Shown one piece after another: positions 1-7,224 of a DNA stretch of 10,622 bases. The first letter of the stretch is position 1. Every line of letters starts with the position of its first letter. Position numbers and translations under genes: made by a program. The notes beneath the pieces were generated by a model that did no database searches, was not told the DNA's origin, and saw only the letters and a program-made list of their open reading frames with translations. The stretch lies in NCBI GenBank assembly GCA_016762995.1, contig JAESUT010000127.1, forward strand, positions 1 through 10,622, in the 5' to 3' direction. This stretch comes from Gammaproteobacteria bacterium (lineage in GTDB: Bacteria > Pseudomonadota > Gammaproteobacteria > Pseudomonadales > Pseudohongiellaceae).

Positions 1-492
1 CGGCAAGGTCACTATAGCGGGCAGGGATTTGGCGCAGGTCGACGAGACGAGCGCGGGTTTTTACGCAACAAACACCTCGGCTTCGTGTATCAATTTCACC
101 ATTTACTCGGCGAGTTTTCGGCACTCGAGAATGTGTGTATGCCGCTCTTAATTGCTAGGCTACCATTGGTTGAAGCGGCCGAGCGGGCTCGAGTCATATT
201 AGCAAGGGTGGGGCTAGCGGCTAGAGTCGAGCACAAACCCTCTGAGCTCTCTGGTGGGGAGCGACAGCGAGTCGCGATTGCGCGCGCCTTGGTGACTGAG
301 CCGAGTTGTGTCTTGCTCGATGAGCCCACCGGCAACCTCGACCGGAATACTGCTGCCGAGATTCATGCGCTGATGAACGACTTGAACGAAAAGCTAGAGA
401 TAAGTTTCATCGTCGTCACTCACGATGAGTTGCTAGCGTCTTCTATGGAGCGAAAGTTTCTGCTCGCCGACGGTCTATTACATGAGCAATAA
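1..492 (+). CDS. lolD: LolD, lipoprotein-releasing ABC transporter ATPase (3' part, apparent frameshift)
   Basis: ATPase of the inner-membrane Lol complex, which powers release of outer-membrane lipoproteins to the chaperone LolA. The window starts inside the gene, so the N-terminus and Walker A are missing. Visible parts are the Q-loop region with the LolD-type YQFHHLL (88-108), the ABC signature LSGGE (247-261), Walker B VLLDEP (310-327), the GNLD D-loop and the switch His (421-423). Bases 2-58 read in frame 2 as [19 protein letters not shown], typical of LolD, but that frame then runs into a stop at 149-151. The conserved continuation [15 protein letters not shown] lies in frame 1, so one base appears to be missing at the T run 58-62, or a -1 ribosomal shift occurs there. 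The frame-1 stretch from the GTG at 85 cannot be a complete ATPase. The stop overlaps the next gene by 11 bp. The family call is firm; whether the gene is intact is uncertain. Confidence 0.9.
   Translation, partial: RQGHYSGQGFGAGRRDERGFLRNKHLGFVYQFHHLLGEFSALENVCMPLLIARLPLVEAAERARVILARVGLAARVEHKPSELSGGERQRVAIARALVTEPSCVLLDEPTGNLDRNTAAEIHALMNDLNEKLEISFIVVTHDELLASSMERKFLLADGLLHEQ
53..64 (+). other. Frame switch site in lolD: G_GGT_TTT heptamer within a T5 run
   Basis: In the upstream (frame 2) reading the codons are gcg ggt ttt tac, giving the X_XXY_YYZ pattern G_GGT_TTT at 55-61. Slipping back one base yields gcg ggt ttt tta cgc, i.e. A-G-F-L-R, which joins the two conserved halves of LolD without losing a residue. 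A sixth T in the run 58-62 would give the same protein. No strong downstream stem is visible (only acac 72-75 with gtgt 85-88), so a sequencing or assembly indel, or a real one-base deletion, is more likely than programmed frameshifting. Confidence 0.7.
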
Positions 493-1741
493 GCCGCTGT
501 CTTTGTCGCGCTTCATTGCATTTCGCTACGTGAGTGCTGGCAAGAGCAGTCATCTTGTTTCCTTCATGTCAGCTATTTCTATCTTCGGCCTCGCCTTAGG
601 CCTCGCTATCCTCATCATTGTGCTCTCAGTAATGAATGGCTTCGATAAGGAGATGAGGCAGAGCGTGCTCGGTATCGTGCCGCATATTACCCTTACCTCA
701 GAAGAAAACCTTAGCGATGCACGGTGGCAGGAAATTCGCGCCACTATTGAGCAGAACCCAGCTATTGTCTCCATCTCGCCGGTAATTCAGGCCATTGGCG
801 TCGCCGCGACAGAAGGAAGCCACAAAGGCGTGGTGATAAACGGCATCGATGCCGCGCTGGAGGCTGAGTATTCAGCCATCAATCGATTCATGCGCGAGGG
901 TGACCTGAAAGCGCTGATCGATAATCGCTGGGGTGTGGTGCTAGGGCAGACGCTCGCAAATAGGCTGGGGGTAGGGCTAGGAGATAAAGTAGACCTGTTC
1001 TCCACGTCGATCTCTATAAATCCGATCACGCCGCTGGCAACGTTCAAGCGCTTCGATGTTGTGGGAGTCTACAGAGTGGGTGCGCAGGAGCTAGATGGCA
1101 ACCTAGTGATGATCAATCTCGCCGCCGCCCGTGCTCTGTTCAGGCTACGCACCCCTTACAATGCTGTACATATCCGGACTGCCGATGTGTTGCAGGCCGA
1201 AATGGTGCGCCAAGAAATCATCGCTGATCTGCCAGGTGCATTACGCAGTGAGAGTTGGGTGGCAACCCTGGGCGCGATCTATGAAAATATTCAGTTTTCG
1301 CGAGGAATCATTAGTTTTATGCTATGGCTGTTAATCGGTGTGGCGGCGTTTAACTTGGTAGTTAGCCTCATCATGATCGTGCGCGACAAGCGTGGTGACA
1401 TCGCGATATTGAGAACATTGGGTGCAAGCCCGAAGATGATCAATCACATATTTATGTGGCAGGGCTGCTTTGTTGGTCTCACCGGTATTGCGATTGGTGT
1501 GGTGCTGGGTGTGCTGGGCTCGCTCTATGTAAGCCAGTTCGCTACATTTATAGAGACCACATTCTCGATTCAGATACTGAATGCCGAGGTCTACCCCATT
1601 GATTTTCTCCCCTCTGAATTAGACCTTCTCGATGTGGCCTATGTCGCCTTGGGCGTGCTGGTGCTTTCCATGTTGGCAACCATCTATCCGGCGATGAAGG
1701 CGGCGTCCATTCAGCCGGCCGATGCGCTGCGCCACGAATAG
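482..1741 (+). CDS. lolE: Lipoprotein-releasing ABC transporter permease, LolC/LolE family
   Basis: Membrane subunit that works with LolD to extract mature lipoproteins from the inner membrane and hand them to LolA. The 419 residues are the normal family length (about 400-415). Visible layout: TM1 near residues 28-50 with LSVMNGF just after it, a large periplasmic domain about 51-270, then three C-terminal segments near 275-298, 322-350 and 383-403. The conserved cytoplasmic stretch [16 protein letters not shown] (301-316) is the FtsX-type coupling region between TM2 and TM3. [11 protein letters not shown] (375-385) resembles E. coli LolE, while the C-terminal QPADALRHE resembles LolC. The ATG lies inside the end of lolD (11-bp overlap) and has no good Shine-Dalgarno sequence, suggesting translational coupling. 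I use lolE because of the usual lolC-lolD-lolE order, but lolC lies outside the window and is only assumed. A single hybrid permease (LolF type) is the alternative. Confidence 0.9.
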   Translation: MSNKPLSLSRFIAFRYVSAGKSSHLVSFMSAISIFGLALGLAILIIVLSVMNGFDKEMRQSVLGIVPHITLTSEENLSDARWQEIRATIEQNPAIVSISPVIQAIGVAATEGSHKGVVINGIDAALEAEYSAINRFMREGDLKALIDNRWGVVLGQTLANRLGVGLGDKVDLFSTSISINPITPLATFKRFDVVGVYRVGAQELDGNLVMINLAAARALFRLRTPYNAVHIRTADVLQAEMVRQEIIADLPGALRSESWVATLGAIYENIQFSRGIISFMLWLLIGVAAFNLVVSLIMIVRDKRGDIAILRTLGASPKMINHIFMWQGCFVGLTGIAIGVVLGVLGSLYVSQFATFIETTFSIQILNAEVYPIDFLPSELDLLDVAYVALGVLVLSMLATIYPAMKAASIQPADALRHE

Positions 1742-1826
1742 TTTTCCCTTATCCTCGCTTTACCTTTCACCGCTTCCTATAACTAGTAAAGCAAGGTGTA
1801 ACAGGGTGAGGTAAGTAGGAGTAGGG

Positions 1827-4232
1827 ATGCGCTGCGTTTTAGTGTTGATGTGCGCAGGCATTGCGAGCGCCACCTTCGTTGCCGATGTTTCACTTGCTCT
1901 AACTCTCACTCTAGTTTCTGTCGGCGTCCTGCTGTTCTCGTTGTTACTAATAGAGTTGCTGAGGGTTACGGGTTTTATTCGCTTAGTAGTCTGTGGCTTG
2001 CTGCTAGTTTCGCTAGGAGCATGCTGGCACCTTAATTGGGCTGATAATCGCCTGAGTGAGCGTCTGCCAGAATCTCTAGAAGGGGAAACGCTTCAAGTTG
2101 AGGGCGTGGTGATCGGCTTGCCAGAGCGATCATTGATTGCGCAGCAGTTTCAATTTGAGATTCTGCGTGCGCCATCAGGGTTTTTTCCACGCAAGGTGAT
2201 GCTTAATTACTACGGTGGATCCACCGTGCTCCCAGGGCAATATTGGCGCTTTGCTGTGCGGCTAAACCGTCCACACGGATTCTCCAACCCAGGTGGCTTC
2301 GACTATGAGGCTTGGCTGTTTCAGCGGGGCATTAGCGCGCGCGGCTATGTGCGTGATTCGGCTTCGAATGAACAGATTGAGTCTCCACCCGGAGGGCTTG
2401 GTTTCTCGCCCTTGGTGTGGCTGCATTCGCTGCGCTATTCTCTAAAGATAAAGTTGCAGCGAATGTTAGCTGGATATCGCTATGGTGGTCTCTTGATCGC
2501 GCTGCTGCTTGGTGACAAATCGGCCATTTCGCAGGACAGCTGGAAGCTTTTTACCGCGACTGGAAGCAATCATCTGTTCGTCATATCGGGGCTGCATATC
2601 GGCATGATCAGCGGTATCGCATTTTGGTTGGCGCTGATTGTCGGAAAGCTTGTTGGTATTGGCAGGCTGCTCCCCGCTCAAAAATTCGCTGCTTTCTTCG
2701 CGCTAGTTGCGGCTTTTCTGTATGCGTTGCTCGCAGGTTTTAGCTTGCCCACACAGCGTGCGTTTATCATGATCGCCGTACTTATCTGTGGTGTCTTTTG
2801 GAATGCACGTTATCAAATTTCCTTTCGGCTTCTGTTTGCGGTGTTTGTTGTTCTATTGGTAAATCCACTGGCTATTGTCAGCAGTGGGTTTTGGTTGTCG
2901 TTCATAGCGGTCGCTGCGCTGCTAGCGTTTGCAGGCGTATCTCAGGCATCTGTAAGAGTCGAGCAAATAGAAGTCTCACTCGGTGAGAAGTTAACACTGG
3001 CTGCGCAATATTTTGTTCGCCCGCAACTGGTTGTTTTCATCGCGCTGGCGGTGCCGCTAATATTTTTCACACAGCAACTTTCGCTGCTGGGTCCTCTGGT
3101 CAATATAATCGCCATTCCGGTTGTCGGCCTGTTCATTGTTCCGCTTTGTTTCGCGTCTTTGATTGTTGGTTTTGTGTATGAGCCGGCTGGAATTCTGTTG
3201 TTTGCTGTCGCTCACGCTGCTATCTCATTGCTGGTTAGGTTTATGGAATTCTTAGTGGAGTGGGGGTCTAGTTCATTTCAGTTGCAAGTGGCGCAGCCTA
3301 GTAGTTGGACTGTGCTGGCTCTATTTTTTGCCGTGCTGTTGTTGCTGCTGCCTAAGGGGGTGTGTCGGAAAAGTCTAGCAATTCCATTGCTGCTTTGCGT
3401 GTTGCCGATACCTGAGCGCCTTAGGTCGTCGGCTGACGAAAAAAACATCCTGCGCGTGCATGTAATCGATGTGGGACAGGGACTCGCCGTTATTGTTCAG
3501 ACGCGCAGGCATGCCCTTCTATATGACACCGGCGCGAATCTTGGCCCCGATTTCAATATTGGTTCTGCGGTTGTTGTGCCGACACTTCGTTCCTTAGATA
3601 TACACGTGCTTGATGCCGTCGTAGTCAGTCATGGTGACAATGACCATGCTGGAGGGCTGCGCGGTATTGAACCAAATATCAGAATAGAAAGGCTGATAAG
3701 TAATCAGCAGGGTTTGAGCGCACAGCACCCTACTCAGCTGTGTGCCGCTACTGATTCCTGGATCTGGGATGGCGTCGAGTTTCGCTTCCTGCACAGCGGT
3801 CGTCACTATTCCTCGGAGAACAATAACTCCTGTGTGTTACAGATTCGCTCCAAAGTAGGCAGCGTCTTGCTGCCAGGAGATATAGAGAGGGAGGCAGAAG
3901 CGGATCTTGCTAGACACTATGCCGGGGAGCTCGCGAGTCAGCTGTTAGTTGCTCCGCATCATGGGAGCCAAAGCTCTTCGAGCTATGCCTTTCTTAAACG
4001 AGTCGAGCCTGACTACGTAATATTTTCTGCGGGTTACCGCAATAGCTTTTCTCATCCTCATGAAAAGGTGGTTGCCCGTTACGGGGAGTTCGAGACTAAG
4101 GCTCTGATCACTGCTGAGACTGGCATGATCAGCTTCGAATTCGGTGGCGAATTTGACGCAGATGGAGCGCAGGATGACGAAATGATCCGTCCTCGCGAAT
4201 TTCGGAAACAAAATTCTCGATATTGGCATTAA
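1827..4232 (+). CDS. comEC: ComEC/Rec2 family DNA uptake channel protein
   Basis: Polytopic inner-membrane protein thought to carry single-stranded DNA into the cytoplasm during natural transformation. The 801 residues contain all three family domains. The N-terminal DUF4131 region (about 25-190) has hydrophobic segments near 4-66 and a soluble beta-rich part. The Competence domain (about 215-510) has the hallmark NHLFVISGLHIGM (248-260), QRA (310-312) and many membrane segments. The C-terminal metallo-beta-lactamase-like domain (about 541-770) shows VIDVGQG (546-552), the metal motif SHGDNDHAGG (601-610), LLPGDI (681-686), APHHGS (709-714) and SHPH (742-745). All metal ligands expected of a nuclease-like ComEC seem present, and no frame break is visible. 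The ATG at 1827 has AGGAG at 1817-1821 five bases upstream. It lies 85 bp after the Lol permease gene; no other competence gene is in the window. E. coli keeps a homologue (ycaI) next to msbA. Confidence 0.95.
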   Translation: MRCVLVLMCAGIASATFVADVSLALTLTLVSVGVLLFSLLLIELLRVTGFIRLVVCGLLLVSLGACWHLNWADNRLSERLPESLEGETLQVEGVVIGLPERSLIAQQFQFEILRAPSGFFPRKVMLNYYGGSTVLPGQYWRFAVRLNRPHGFSNPGGFDYEAWLFQRGISARGYVRDSASNEQIESPPGGLGFSPLVWLHSLRYSLKIKLQRMLAGYRYGGLLIALLLGDKSAISQDSWKLFTATGSNHLFVISGLHIGMISGIAFWLALIVGKLVGIGRLLPAQKFAAFFALVAAFLYALLAGFSLPTQRAFIMIAVLICGVFWNARYQISFRLLFAVFVVLLVNPLAIVSSGFWLSFIAVAALLAFAGVSQASVRVEQIEVSLGEKLTLAAQYFVRPQLVVFIALAVPLIFFTQQLSLLGPLVNIIAIPVVGLFIVPLCFASLIVGFVYEPAGILLFAVAHAAISLLVRFMEFLVEWGSSSFQLQVAQPSSWTVLALFFAVLLLLLPKGVCRKSLAIPLLLCVLPIPERLRSSADEKNILRVHVIDVGQGLAVIVQTRRHALLYDTGANLGPDFNIGSAVVVPTLRSLDIHVLDAVVVSHGDNDHAGGLRGIEPNIRIERLISNQQGLSAQHPTQLCAATDSWIWDGVEFRFLHSGRHYSSENNNSCVLQIRSKVGSVLLPGDIEREAEADLARHYAGELASQLLVAPHHGSQSSSSYAFLKRVEPDYVIFSAGYRNSFSHPHEKVVARYGEFETKALITAETGMISFEFGGEFDADGAQDDEMIRPREFRKQNSRYWH

Positions 4233-4332
4233 TCAGACCAGCCATTGATGCCGATAAGTCTAGTGCTCAGTTCTGGCAGTACTCCGTAGGCCACGTACTA
4301 GTGGATATGGTAGAGTTATAAATAGATTTTTT

Positions 4333-4346
4333 GGAGGAAACACGTG
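4333..4346 (+). promoter_or_regulatory. Ribosome binding site fixing the GTG start of exbB
   Basis: GGAGG at 4333-4337 sits six bases before the GTG at 4344. It is the strongest Shine-Dalgarno match in the window and supports a GTG start giving MVEIIRAGGW, the usual short N-terminus before the first membrane helix. Confidence 0.8.
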
Positions 4347-4964
4347 GTAGAAATAATTCGGGCCGGTGGCTGGTTGATGTTGCCCATTGTTCTTTGTTCC
4401 ATCGTAGCAATAGCTATCGTTATTGAGCGATTCTGGAGTCTGAGCGCTGCCCGCATCACGCCTAAGTACGTTCTTGCGCAGATATGGACTTGGTTAAAAA
4501 ACAATCAATTGGATTCCAGTAAGCTGCGCGAATTGCGGCTGTCCTCTCCACTGGGCCAGATTTTGGCAGCGGGGCTGCTTAGCTCTAAGTACGGTAGAGC
4601 GGCAATGATCGAGAATATAGAGCAGGCTGCTGCCCAGGTTGTTCATGATATGGAGCGCTACCTGAATACCTTGGGTACCATAGCTGCAATCACGCCGCTG
4701 CTTGGCCTATTGGGCACAGTTGTCGGGATGATTCGTGTGTTCAGCGAGATCATGTTGCAGGGCACCGGCAATGCGAATGCGCTGGCAGGGGGTATCTCCG
4801 AAGCGCTGATATCGACTGCCGCCGGACTTACGGTTGCGATACCTACTTATATGGCTCACCGCCACTTCACGCGAAAGGTTGAATCTCTGGTGTTAACCCT
4901 AGAGCAGGAATCGATCAAATTAGTCGATGCACTGCACAGTGACCGCAAAGTCGAAGTGAAATAG
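4344..4964 (+). CDS. exbB: MotA/TolQ/ExbB family proton channel protein (ExbB-like)
   Basis: Subunit of a proton-motive-force-driven inner-membrane motor that works with ExbD. The 206 residues show three predicted membrane helices: about 11-28, 110-132 and 150-172. The signature lies in GTIAAITPLLGLLGTVVGMI (111-130) and ISEALISTAAGLTVAIPTY (151-169). Thr125 and Thr158 appear to match the two pore-lining threonines of E. coli ExbB. A cytoplasmic region of about 80 residues separates helices 1 and 2. The start is GTG with a strong GGAGG. exbD follows after 35 bp. No tonB, tolA or tonB-dependent receptor gene is nearby, so the powered partner is unknown. Pseudomonas has a similar tolQ/exbB-like gene after comEC, from memory. 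TolQ-like is an alternative label; the family call is firm. Confidence 0.93.
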   Translation: MVEIIRAGGWLMLPIVLCSIVAIAIVIERFWSLSAARITPKYVLAQIWTWLKNNQLDSSKLRELRLSSPLGQILAAGLLSSKYGRAAMIENIEQAAAQVVHDMERYLNTLGTIAAITPLLGLLGTVVGMIRVFSEIMLQGTGNANALAGGISEALISTAAGLTVAIPTYMAHRHFTRKVESLVLTLEQESIKLVDALHSDRKVEVK

Positions 4965-4999
4965 CCGAGTTAGAGACGAGCGAGAGAGAGCACAGCCAC

Positions 5000-5452
5000 T
5001 TGAAATTTAAACGAGCCATACGCGAAGAGCTCACCATCAATATGACGCCGCTCATTGATGTGGTGTTTCTCCTGCTTATCTTTTTTATGGTAACCACGAC
5101 ATTTAGCCGTGAGACACGGCTGCTAGTGAATCTGCCCCAGGCGAATGCAGCGGCCGCAGAGAGCAATCCGGGGCAGATTGAAATTCTAGTCGCTAGAGAC
5201 GGCAGCATCTCGATCAATGGCCGTGGGCTGATAAATTCTAGAATCGAGACGCTGGTGCAGGGTTTAGAGATAGAGTCGGGCGGTGATTACAGTCTGCCTA
5301 TCCTGCTGATAGCCGATGCCGAGGCTACTCATCAATCGGTTGTAACGGCGATGGATGGCATTGGTCAATCTGGATTTACACGGCTCAACATCGCGACGCA
5401 GCGACCGCAAGAAATTGAACAACCGGAATCTAACCCGGCTGACTTGTTATGA
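5000..5452 (+). CDS. exbD: ExbD/TolR family biopolymer transport protein
   Basis: Periplasm-facing partner of ExbB that couples proton flow to work on a periplasmic or outer-membrane partner. The 150 residues have a short basic cytoplasmic N-terminus (KFKR), one membrane helix about 16-36 (TPLIDVVFLLLIFFMVTTTF) and a periplasmic domain from about 40 on. Asp20 in PLIDVVF is the essential proton-carrying aspartate of the family. The start is the TTG at 5000: the open frame reaches back to a TGA at 4940-4942 with no ATG, GTG or TTG before 5000, and the next ATG (5042) would remove the conserved KFKR and cut into the helix. Upstream there is only a GA-rich tract (4982-4990), no clear Shine-Dalgarno sequence. 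The stop overlaps the msbA start by 4 bp. TolR is the alternative subfamily. Confidence 0.92.
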   Translation: MKFKRAIREELTINMTPLIDVVFLLLIFFMVTTTFSRETRLLVNLPQANAAAAESNPGQIEILVARDGSISINGRGLINSRIETLVQGLEIESGGDYSLPILLIADAEATHQSVVTAMDGIGQSGFTRLNIATQRPQEIEQPESNPADLL

Positions 5453-7224
5453 GCGAACCGAATCGAAAAATAGGTAAGGAAGAGAGCTGGCGTCTGTACA
5501 GGCGGCTGTTCAGCTATGTGATTCCGCATCGAATGCTATTCGTCGCGGCGATGGCCGGTTACATCATCTTTGCGCTTACCGTCCCTGCAGCCACCTGGTG
5601 GCTGGGCTGGACCGTCGATGCAATTGCCGCTGAAGAGTATGCCGCTTTGCGCGTATTGAGCCCGTTGGCCTTTATCGGCTTGGCGGCTGTGCGCGGACTC
5701 GGTGGCTTCATGGGCAGCTACTATCTTGCAGGCATATCCAACCACCTCGTGCACAAATTACGCTGCGAGCTAATCGACCGATTAGTCCGCTTGCCAGCCA
5801 GTTACTTCGACAAGAATTCCTCGGGGCGGCTGGTCTCAAAATTAACCTACGATGTTATGCAGATTGCCGGCGCCGCCAGTAATGCGGTCGCCGTCATCGT
5901 GCGAGAAAGCTTCACCGTGGTTGGGCTGCTAGCCTATTTGGTGTACATGGATTGGAAGCTCAGCCTTACCTTCCTTATCATCGCGCCGGTCGTTGGCAAG
6001 GTCGTCTCGATAGCGTCGAAGAAGTTCCGCCGCTATAGCACGCAGATTCAAGATTCGATGGGTGATGTGACGCAGATTACCACTGAGACGATCAAGGGCT
6101 ATCGCGTCATTCGCGCATTCAATGCAGAAGACTACGTGAGTAATAGGCTGCTTGCGGCGAGTGAGAAGAACCGCGTGCAGAATATGAAGATGGTGCTCAC
6201 GCGTAGCGCGAGCACACCACTGATTCAGCTGATAGTCAGTACAGCGATCGCCGCATTAGTCTGGTTTGCTATGTCTCCCGAATTCTTTGCCACTAACACG
6301 CCAGGCGACTTCGTGGCATTTCTAAGCGCGGCCGGCTTGTTGGCCAAGCCTATCCGCCAGCTCACGCAGATCAACGCGGTGATACAGCGCGGGCTTTCGG
6401 CGGCGGCTAGTATCTTCGAGTTGCTCGATGAAGATAAGGAAAGAGATACCGGCACGCAGGTGCTGGATAGGGCGAAGGGGCGTGTCGAATTCACCAATGT
6501 GAATTTCTCGTATAAAGACGGGGTGCAAACGCTTGCTGATATTAGTTTCGTTGCCGAGCCAGGGCAGACGATTGCGCTGGTCGGAAAGTCCGGTAGCGGC
6601 AAGTCCAGTCTGGTGAGCCTCATTGCGCGATTCTATGATTTTCAGCAGGGCGAGATAACGTTAGACGGCGTGCCCTTGAAGGACATAAAGCTGGAGAGCC
6701 TGCGTGAAAATATTTCACTAGTCTCTCAGCAGGTCGTGCTGTTCAATGGCACGGTAGAGGAGAATATCGCCTACGGAGAGAGTGCGATCGACCATGAGAA
6801 GACAACTAAGGCAGCTAACGATGCGCATGCGATGGAGTTTATCGAGCAGTTAGAACAGGGTATGGACACGCCGGTTGGTGACGATGCGGTGCTGTTATCC
6901 GGTGGTCAGCGTCAGCGCATTGCAATTGCTCGGGCGCTATTGAAGGACGCGCCTATTTTGATCTTCGACGAGGCAACCTCGGCGCTAGATTCGGAATCGG
7001 AGATGCGCATTCAGGAAGCATTAGATACTTTGCGCGCAGGAAGGACTACATTCGTTATTGCTCATAGGCTGTCGACAATCGAGAACGCGGACTTGATATT
7101 AGTCATGGAGCAGGGAAAAATTATAGAGTCTGGTACTCACGAAGAATTACTTGCCAAGCAGGCAAATTACGCAAAACTTCACGCGAAACAGTTTTCGGAG
7201 AATACTGCGGCAACAGCTGAATGA
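5449..7224 (+). CDS. msbA: MsbA, lipid A export ABC transporter (permease/ATP-binding fusion)
   Basis: Homodimeric inner-membrane flippase that moves core-lipid A from the cytoplasmic to the periplasmic leaflet before Lpt transport. The 591 residues are close to E. coli MsbA (582). A six-helix transmembrane domain covers about 22-325 and an ATPase domain about 345-580. Visible motifs: Walker A GKSGSGKS (379-386), Q-loop Gln427 in SLVSQQ, signature LSGGQ (483-487), Walker B ILIFDE (503-508) with catalytic Glu508, D-loop SALD (511-514) and switch His539 in IAHRLSTI. The ATG overlaps the end of exbD by ATGA and has no clear Shine-Dalgarno sequence, so coupling to exbD translation is likely. Its stop overlaps lpxK in the same way. 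The direct coupling to lpxK distinguishes MsbA from other exporters of this large family. Confidence 0.95.
   Translation: MSEPNRKIGKEESWRLYRRLFSYVIPHRMLFVAAMAGYIIFALTVPAATWWLGWTVDAIAAEEYAALRVLSPLAFIGLAAVRGLGGFMGSYYLAGISNHLVHKLRCELIDRLVRLPASYFDKNSSGRLVSKLTYDVMQIAGAASNAVAVIVRESFTVVGLLAYLVYMDWKLSLTFLIIAPVVGKVVSIASKKFRRYSTQIQDSMGDVTQITTETIKGYRVIRAFNAEDYVSNRLLAASEKNRVQNMKMVLTRSASTPLIQLIVSTAIAALVWFAMSPEFFATNTPGDFVAFLSAAGLLAKPIRQLTQINAVIQRGLSAAASIFELLDEDKERDTGTQVLDRAKGRVEFTNVNFSYKDGVQTLADISFVAEPGQTIALVGKSGSGKSSLVSLIARFYDFQQGEITLDGVPLKDIKLESLRENISLVSQQVVLFNGTVEENIAYGESAIDHEKTTKAANDAHAMEFIEQLEQGMDTPVGDDAVLLSGGQRQRIAIARALLKDAPILIFDEATSALDSESEMRIQEALDTLRAGRTTFVIAHRLSTIENADLILVMEQGKIIESGTHEELLAKQANYAKLHAKQFSENTAATAE

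Noticed and set aside
85..492. Short stand-alone ATPase gene starting at the GTG at 85
   Set aside because: It would lack Walker A and start in the middle of a conserved LolD segment; homologous sequence continues upstream in both frames 1 (short) and 2.
1742..1826. Promoter or terminator in the lolE-comEC gap (TATAAC at 1778-1783; imperfect inverted repeats ttacc...ggtaa and gcttta...taaagc)
   Set aside because: No -35 box at 16-18 bp, the stems are short or bulged, and there is no T run after them.
4306..4322. Named promoter for exbB at TATGGT or TATAAA
   Set aside because: Neither -10-like hexamer has a recognisable -35 element at standard spacing; kept only as a finding to test.
5234..5243. 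ATTCTAGAAT palindrome in exbD, and TTTCTAGAAA at the lpxK start (7227-7236)
   Set aside because: Ten-base palindromes are expected about ten times by chance in a window this size, and both lie in coding sequence.
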